Source: Acetobacteraceae bacterium (GTDB taxonomy: Bacteria; Pseudomonadota; Alphaproteobacteria; Acetobacterales; Acetobacteraceae). From it: a stretch of 47,632 nucleotides of DNA. The position numbers and the translations under genes were made by a program. Positions 44,054 through 47,632 of this stretch are shown here, in pieces. Position 1 is the first letter of the stretch. Each line of letters starts with the position of its first letter. The notes under the pieces were generated by a model. It had not been told where the DNA came from. It saw only the letters and a list, made by a program, of their open reading frames with translations, and ran no database searches. The stretch covers positions 1-47,632 of the forward strand of contig JADLHF010000077.1 of NCBI GenBank assembly GCA_020848935.1. Reading direction: 5' to 3'.

Positions 44054-44932
44054 TCAGGTCTCCTCGGGCCAGGCCGTGCCGGGCGGCAAGGCGAGACTGT
44101 CGCGGTGGCCGATGCGCATGGCAAGTCGGCCCCGGTCGATCTGGCGGGCGCGCAGGGCGGCCCAGGTGCGGATGGCCGCACGGCGGTCGGGGATGCGGCA
44201 GGCGGCGACCTCGGCGTGGCTGGCCACCAGCATGTCGAGCATATCGGCGGAGATGGGCGAAATGCGCCAGTCGCTGGCGGCGCTGCGCAGGGTGAAGCCG
44301 CGCGCGGTGAAGGCGGCGTGCAGGGCGGCCGGCGCGTGTGGGCCGAGGGCGACGCCCAGGCCCTTGGCGCGCTGTTGATCCCGGCGAAAGCCGGCGAAGA
44401 CGGTGCGGTCGAGCGGGTGGGCGGGGCGGAGCACGTCGCGGCCATCGACGGAGAGGCAGGCGAGCAGGGGCTTCTTCAGCGTCGCGGCGAGGCGGGCCAG
44501 CCAGTCGGCGGACACCAGGTCGAGCAGGGCACTGCACACCACCGCGTCGTGGCGGTTCAGGCGCAGCCCGGCGAGCGGGGCGGCGAGGTCGACGATCTCG
44601 GCCTCGACGCGCCAGGCGCCTTGCGTGGTGTGGACCAGCAGGGCGTCGCCGGAGATGGTGGTGGCAAGGCCGCGTGCGGCGGCCCAGGCGGCGATCGCGG
44701 TGAAGGCGCGGGCCAGCAGGGCGGGGTCGGCGTCGGCCAGGGTCCAGCGCTGCGGGCCGCGCAGGATGGGGGCCAGCCAGCGGAACAGGCTGCCGGTGCC
44801 GGCGCCGAGGTCGATCAACGCCGGGCGCGGGGGCAGGGCGCGGGCGAGGGTGTGCGCGAGCGCGCGGCTGCGGGCGGCGGCGTCGTGGGGTTCGCGCAGG
44901 GCGAGCCAGTCGGCGTCGAAGTGCTCGGGCAT
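44054..44932 (-). CDS. Class I SAM-dependent methyltransferase-like protein
   Basis: 292 aa. SAM motif I is LIDLGAGTGSLFRWL (39-53), motif II contains TLADADPALL, and DAVVCSALLDLVS lies at motif IV. The C-terminal ~100 residues are an additional region (SDWRISP, RTWAALRARQID). Not attributable to a known substrate. It comes after the glycosyltransferase on the same strand, separated by a double hairpin, and touches otnK; it may belong functionally to the pterin-like cluster. No RNA-methyltransferase motifs are seen. Confidence 0.8.
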   Translation of the reverse strand: MPEHFDADWLALREPHDAAARSRALAHTLARALPPRPALIDLGAGTGSLFRWLAPILRGPQRWTLADADPALLARAFTAIAAWAAARGLATTISGDALLVHTTQGAWRVEAEIVDLAAPLAGLRLNRHDAVVCSALLDLVSADWLARLAATLKKPLLACLSVDGRDVLRPAHPLDRTVFAGFRRDQQRAKGLGVALGPHAPAALHAAFTARGFTLRSAASDWRISPISADMLDMLVASHAEVAACRIPDRRAAIRTWAALRARQIDRGRLAMRIGHRDSLALPPGTAWPEET

Positions 44933-44952
44933 TCAGGATAGGGGAAAGGGAA

Positions 44953-45090
44953 GGGAAGAATCTTCTTTTTCTGAAGAAAAAGAAGCAAAAAGACTTTTAT
45001 TCATTTTCTTGGTGTGGCGCCGGCCTACGCCCACACTCCAATGAATGAAAGTTTTTTGGTTCTTTTTTTCAAAAAAGAACACCTTCCTAC
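44953..45090. repeat. Paired A/T hairpin modules, subtypes 2 and 1 (locus F)
   Basis: Between the glycosyltransferase and methyltransferase genes (same strand). Subtype 2 arms CTTCTTTTTCT (44962-44972) and AGAAAAAGAAG (44975-44985); subtype 1 at 45059-45080. The centre is a stem: ATTCATT (44999-45005) with AATGAAT (45040-45046), and inside it GTGTGG (45012-45017) with CCACAC (45031-45036). T-runs follow on both sides, as in bidirectional terminators. The 126-nt gap is fully explained by it. Confidence 0.9.
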
Positions 45091-46130
45091 CCCTTGCCTT
45101 CACTGAGCCGTATCACTGCCGCGGCAAACTCCGCCCCCTGGGTGGACCAGTCGGGCAGGGCCTGGCCAGCCTCGAACGCGGCCTGGGCCATGTCGGCGCG
45201 CAGCTCGGTGTCGAAGATCACCCGGCGCAGGGCCTTGGAGTAGGTGACGAGGTCGCCGACGTCGCAGGCGATGCCGGCCTCGTCGGGCACCAGCGCGCCG
45301 GCGGCGCCGCCCTTGGTGATGGCGACGGGCAGGCCGCGCTTGAGGGCTTCGGCGATGACCATGCCGTAGCCCTCGTATTCGGTGGCCAGGGCGAAGATGT
45401 CGGAATTCTGCCAGAGGGTTTCCAGGGCATCGCCGGTGAGGGTGCCGACGAAGCGGACGCGCTGGATGATTTTCAGCTCCTCGGCGAGGTTGGTCAGTGT
45501 CTGGGCGTAGACCGGGTCCGGCGTGCCGCCGGCGATGGTGAGATGCCAGTCGAGGTCGAACAGGCGGGCCAGGGCGCGCAGCAGGAGTTCGTGGCCCTTG
45601 CGCGGGATGAGGGCGCCGACGGACAGGATGTGGCAGGTGGGGGAGCCGGAACCGGGGGAGCGGGGGGCGGGGTCGGTGCCGGGGGCCACGGTGGCGATGC
45701 GCCCGGGGGCGACGGCGAAGTCCTTCGCCAGGGTTTCCGCGGTGGTGTCGCTGGTGACGATGCAGCCGGACAGCGCGGGGAACATCCGCGCCTCGATTTC
45801 GGCCAGGGCGGCGCGGTCGGCGTCCGGGGTGCCGGCTTCCAATGACGTTGGGTGGTGGATCAGGCCGAGGGTGGGGCGGTCGTCGATAAGGCCGTCGAAG
45901 GCGGGCAGGCCGAGGCCGTCGATCAGCGGCAGGGCATCGGGGGGGAGGGCGGCCCAGGCGTCGCGGGCGGATTGCCTTGCGGTGGCGTCGGGGAGCGGAT
46001 GGCGGCCGGCGAGTTCGAGAACATCGACGGTGTGGCCGGCGGCGCGCAATTCGGCGATCACGCGCCGGTCGTAGCCGTAGCCGCCGGAGATGGTGGCCAG
46101 CGGGGCGGGGACCAGGAGGGTGAGGCGCAT
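45087..46130 (-). CDS. GT4-family glycosyltransferase
   Basis: 347 aa GT-B glycosyltransferase. The N-terminal domain starts LTLLVPAPLATISGGYGYDRRVI, with YGYDRR unlike the usual GG-rich start; the C-terminal domain has LSVGALIPRKGHELLLRAL and the E-x7-E-like donor site YEGYGMVIAEALKRGLPVAIT near 270-290. Donor and acceptor are unknown. Its ATG overlaps the stop of the PTPS-like gene (TGATG), so the two are translationally coupled and it probably glycosylates the product of that pathway. No signal peptide or membrane segment. Confidence 0.87.
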   Translation of the reverse strand: MRLTLLVPAPLATISGGYGYDRRVIAELRAAGHTVDVLELAGRHPLPDATARQSARDAWAALPPDALPLIDGLGLPAFDGLIDDRPTLGLIHHPTSLEAGTPDADRAALAEIEARMFPALSGCIVTSDTTAETLAKDFAVAPGRIATVAPGTDPAPRSPGSGSPTCHILSVGALIPRKGHELLLRALARLFDLDWHLTIAGGTPDPVYAQTLTNLAEELKIIQRVRFVGTLTGDALETLWQNSDIFALATEYEGYGMVIAEALKRGLPVAITKGGAAGALVPDEAGIACDVGDLVTYSKALRRVIFDTELRADMAQAAFEAGQALPDWSTQGAEFAAAVIRLSEGKG

Positions 46131-46531
46131 CAGTAGAGTGGGGCTTCGTAGGCGGCCCAGGCGGTGGGGGCCTCGCGCAGCAGCACTTTCAGCCCGGTGG
46201 CGGCCTGACCGCCGGCGCCGAGGGTGCCGGCCTTCAGGGCGGCGGCGAGCAGGGTCCAGATGTGGTGGGCCATGTGTTCCGTGGTGGTGTTCTGGCCGGC
46301 GAACTGCGGCAGGGTGTCGAGGTTGTGGTAGTCCACCGTGTCGAGGATCCGTCGCAGCTCGGTCTTGGCCAGGCCGATGTCGATCAGCAGGTTGTGCGGG
46401 TCGAGTTTCGGTGCGCGGAACTCGGCCTCGACGGCGTAGGTGGCGCCGTGCAGGCGCTGGGCGGGGCCGAACTCCTCGCCGTGGAAACTGTGGGCGATCA
46501 TGATGTGGTCGCAGACGGTCAGGCTGAACAT
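46130..46531 (-). CDS. Divergent 6-pyruvoyl-tetrahydropterin synthase / QueD homologue
   Basis: 133 aa T-fold protein. Related to PTPS/QueD by DHIMIAHSF, LHGATY, YHNLDTL and TTTEHMAHHIW, in the expected order. However the catalytic Cys region (usually C-x-x-x-HGH) reads AQRLHGA: the Cys is absent and the second zinc His is Ala30. The acidic residue of TTTE is kept. So the classical reaction on dihydroneopterin triphosphate is doubtful. ATG 46531 overlaps the dehydrogenase gene by 13 nt. It lies between a dehydrogenase and a glycosyltransferase. Confidence 0.82.
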   Translation of the reverse strand: MFSLTVCDHIMIAHSFHGEEFGPAQRLHGATYAVEAEFRAPKLDPHNLLIDIGLAKTELRRILDTVDYHNLDTLPQFAGQNTTTEHMAHHIWTLLAAALKAGTLGAGGQAATGLKVLLREAPTAWAAYEAPLY

Positions 46532-47484
46532 GATTCCGCGTTCCCATAGGTGACGACGTGGCAGAGACCGCCGGCCAGCAGGCGCGGCATGGCGGTGGGC
46601 AGATCCTCGAACGCGGTCGCCGGTTCGAGAAGGGCGTCGTATGCGGGATCGGCGAGCAGGTCCAGGGCGAGGGCGAGGCGCTGGGCGTGGGTTCGCCGGC
46701 CGCGCATGGCGGGGGCGATGCTGCCGACCTGGGTGGAGAGCAGGCGCAGGCGGCGGGCGTGGAAGGCTTCGCCGAGCGGGAGCGCGGGGGCGCGGTCGCC
46801 GAACCAGCTGGCCTCGATGATGCGGGCCTCGAAGGCGGCGTGGGCGAGGGCGGCGCGCAGGCCGGATTCGGTGGCCGAAGCGTGGACGATCAGCTCCTGG
46901 TCGCCCGGTGCGTCGGCGGGCAGGGCGAAGCGGCAGCCGAGGCGAACGGCGAGGGCTGCGCGGGTGGGGTCGATATCGACCAGGGTGACGGTGGCGGCCG
47001 GCGTGCGGGCGAGCAGGCTGGCGGCGAGCAGGCCGACGACGCCGGCGCCGACCACCAGGATGCGCTCGCCGGCCAGGGGGGCGGCGTCCCAGGCGATGTT
47101 GAGCGCGGTTTCCATGTTGGCGGCCAGGGTGGCGCGCCGGGTGGGGAGTGCGGCGGGGACCGGGATGCACATGGCGGTGGGGGCGTTGAAGCGGTCCTGG
47201 TGCGGGTGGAGCACGAAGACGCGGCGGCCTTCGGGGTCGGTGGCGACGGCGCTGTAGCCGTATTTCACCGGGAAGGGGAAGGCGCCCGCCATCAGGGGGG
47301 CGGCCATGGTGGCGAACTGGCTGGGCGGCACGCGGCCGGCGAAGACCAGGGATTCCGTGCCGCGGGATATTCCGGTGGCCAGGGTGGCCAAGCGGGTCTG
47401 GCCGGGTGCGGGGGCGGGCAGGGGCTCGGGGCGGATTTCGCCGCGGCCGGGGGCGACGGTCCAGAAGGCGCGGGCGGTTGTCAT
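46519..47484 (-). CDS. Medium-chain dehydrogenase lacking the catalytic zinc site
   Basis: 321 aa of the MDR/zinc-type alcohol dehydrogenase superfamily. Nucleotide motif GAGVVG at 146-151 and Asp170 at the end of strand 2 suggest NAD. The usual catalytic Cys is replaced in ISRGTES (40-45), similar to zincless members such as the BchC bacteriochlorophyllide dehydrogenase group, and the structural zinc lobe is absent. Substrate unknown. Overlaps the PTPS-like gene and follows the RibD-C-like gene by 13 nt, all on the minus strand. Confidence 0.83.
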   Translation of the reverse strand: MTTARAFWTVAPGRGEIRPEPLPAPAPGQTRLATLATGISRGTESLVFAGRVPPSQFATMAAPLMAGAFPFPVKYGYSAVATDPEGRRVFVLHPHQDRFNAPTAMCIPVPAALPTRRATLAANMETALNIAWDAAPLAGERILVVGAGVVGLLAASLLARTPAATVTLVDIDPTRAALAVRLGCRFALPADAPGDQELIVHASATESGLRAALAHAAFEARIIEASWFGDRAPALPLGEAFHARRLRLLSTQVGSIAPAMRGRRTHAQRLALALDLLADPAYDALLEPATAFEDLPTAMPRLLAGGLCHVVTYGNAESCSA

Positions 47485-47497
47485 GTGCCGGTGGGGG

Positions 47498-47632
47498 TCA
47501 TGTGCGCGCCAGGGGGATGTCGAACAGCAGGTCTTCGCCGAGGTGGTGCACCTGCCAGTCCAGCCGCAGGCCGTCTTCCGGGCGGGCGACGCCGGGCAAA
47601 GTGAAGGCGGGGATGCCGGAGCCCAGCAGCAA
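47498..47632 (-). CDS. RibD C-terminal-domain (pyrimidine reductase) family protein, partial
   Basis: Only the last 44 residues are in the window (LLLGSGIPAFTLPGVARPED ... GEDLLFDIPLART, then TGA at 47498). The LLLGSGIPAF block followed by an HHLGEDLLFDI strand is typical of the RibD C-terminal/dihydrofolate-reductase-like fold, which reduces a pyrimidine intermediate in riboflavin synthesis. Because only a fragment is visible, the assignment is moderate. It is the most upstream gene seen of the cluster; further genes probably lie beyond the edge. Confidence 0.6.
   Translation of the reverse strand: MLLGSGIPAFTLPGVARPEDGLRLDWQVHHLGEDLLFDIPLART

Overview
The window is 47.6 kb of very GC-rich, densely coding chromosomal DNA. 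UPF0262, DUF3126, DUF1499 and DUF983 proteins, a long-type PurC and several family-typical hypotheticals point to an alphaproteobacterium, most probably Acetobacteraceae (inferred from gene families, not from a search). I see no rRNA, tRNA, CRISPR array, phage or complete insertion sequence.

Left part (1-16.4 kb): a partial amidase and a fluoride channel (crcB); an SDR reductase; the cydDC thiol exporter; an OmpA-like protein followed by recQ; a minus-strand operon EAL phosphodiesterase - DUF3253 - DUF1499 lipoprotein; a hypothetical and an HD hydrolase; then a minus-strand unit with a 957-residue FAD/Fe-S D-2-hydroxyacid dehydrogenase and a DUF924 gene flanked by two decayed genes (signal peptidase and isopropylmalate dehydrogenase remnants).

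Middle part (16.5-33.9 kb): a zinc-type neighbourhood (COG0523 GTPase, hisI, divergent Fur/Zur regulator); purC; a sulfur operon alaX - sseA - metC; an XRE regulator beside a beta-hydroxyacid dehydrogenase and a hydroxypyruvate-isomerase-family gene; AI-2E family permease; Hsp70-like protein and YraN; DedA; DUF983 - UPF0262 - mtnA; hydantoin/Asp-Glu racemase; a methyltransferase; DUF3126.

Right part (33.9-47.6 kb): two tandem, translationally coupled N-carbamoyl-D-amino-acid amidohydrolase paralogues and a cyclic amidohydrolase, which with the racemase resemble a hydantoin or carbamoyl-amino-acid route; prpD and prpC; a Lys/Ala/Pro histone-H1-like protein; otnC and otnK of tetronate catabolism, which could connect with the two tetronate/glyoxylate-type genes at 23.6-25.3 kb; and at the right edge a tightly coupled minus-strand cluster of RibD-C-type reductase (partial), zincless medium-chain dehydrogenase, divergent 6-pyruvoyl-tetrahydropterin-synthase homologue and GT4 glycosyltransferase, with a methyltransferase just downstream. 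That edge cluster looks like an uncharacterised pterin- or pyrimidine-derived small-molecule pathway and is the best candidate for an undescribed system.

Between genes there is a recurring family of A/T-rich hairpin modules (nine modules at six loci) placed mostly right after stop codons, three times as face-to-face pairs of two subtypes. A GC-rich double-hairpin element occurs twice in opposite orientation, and there is one long inverted repeat of the ACACGGAGGCAC type.
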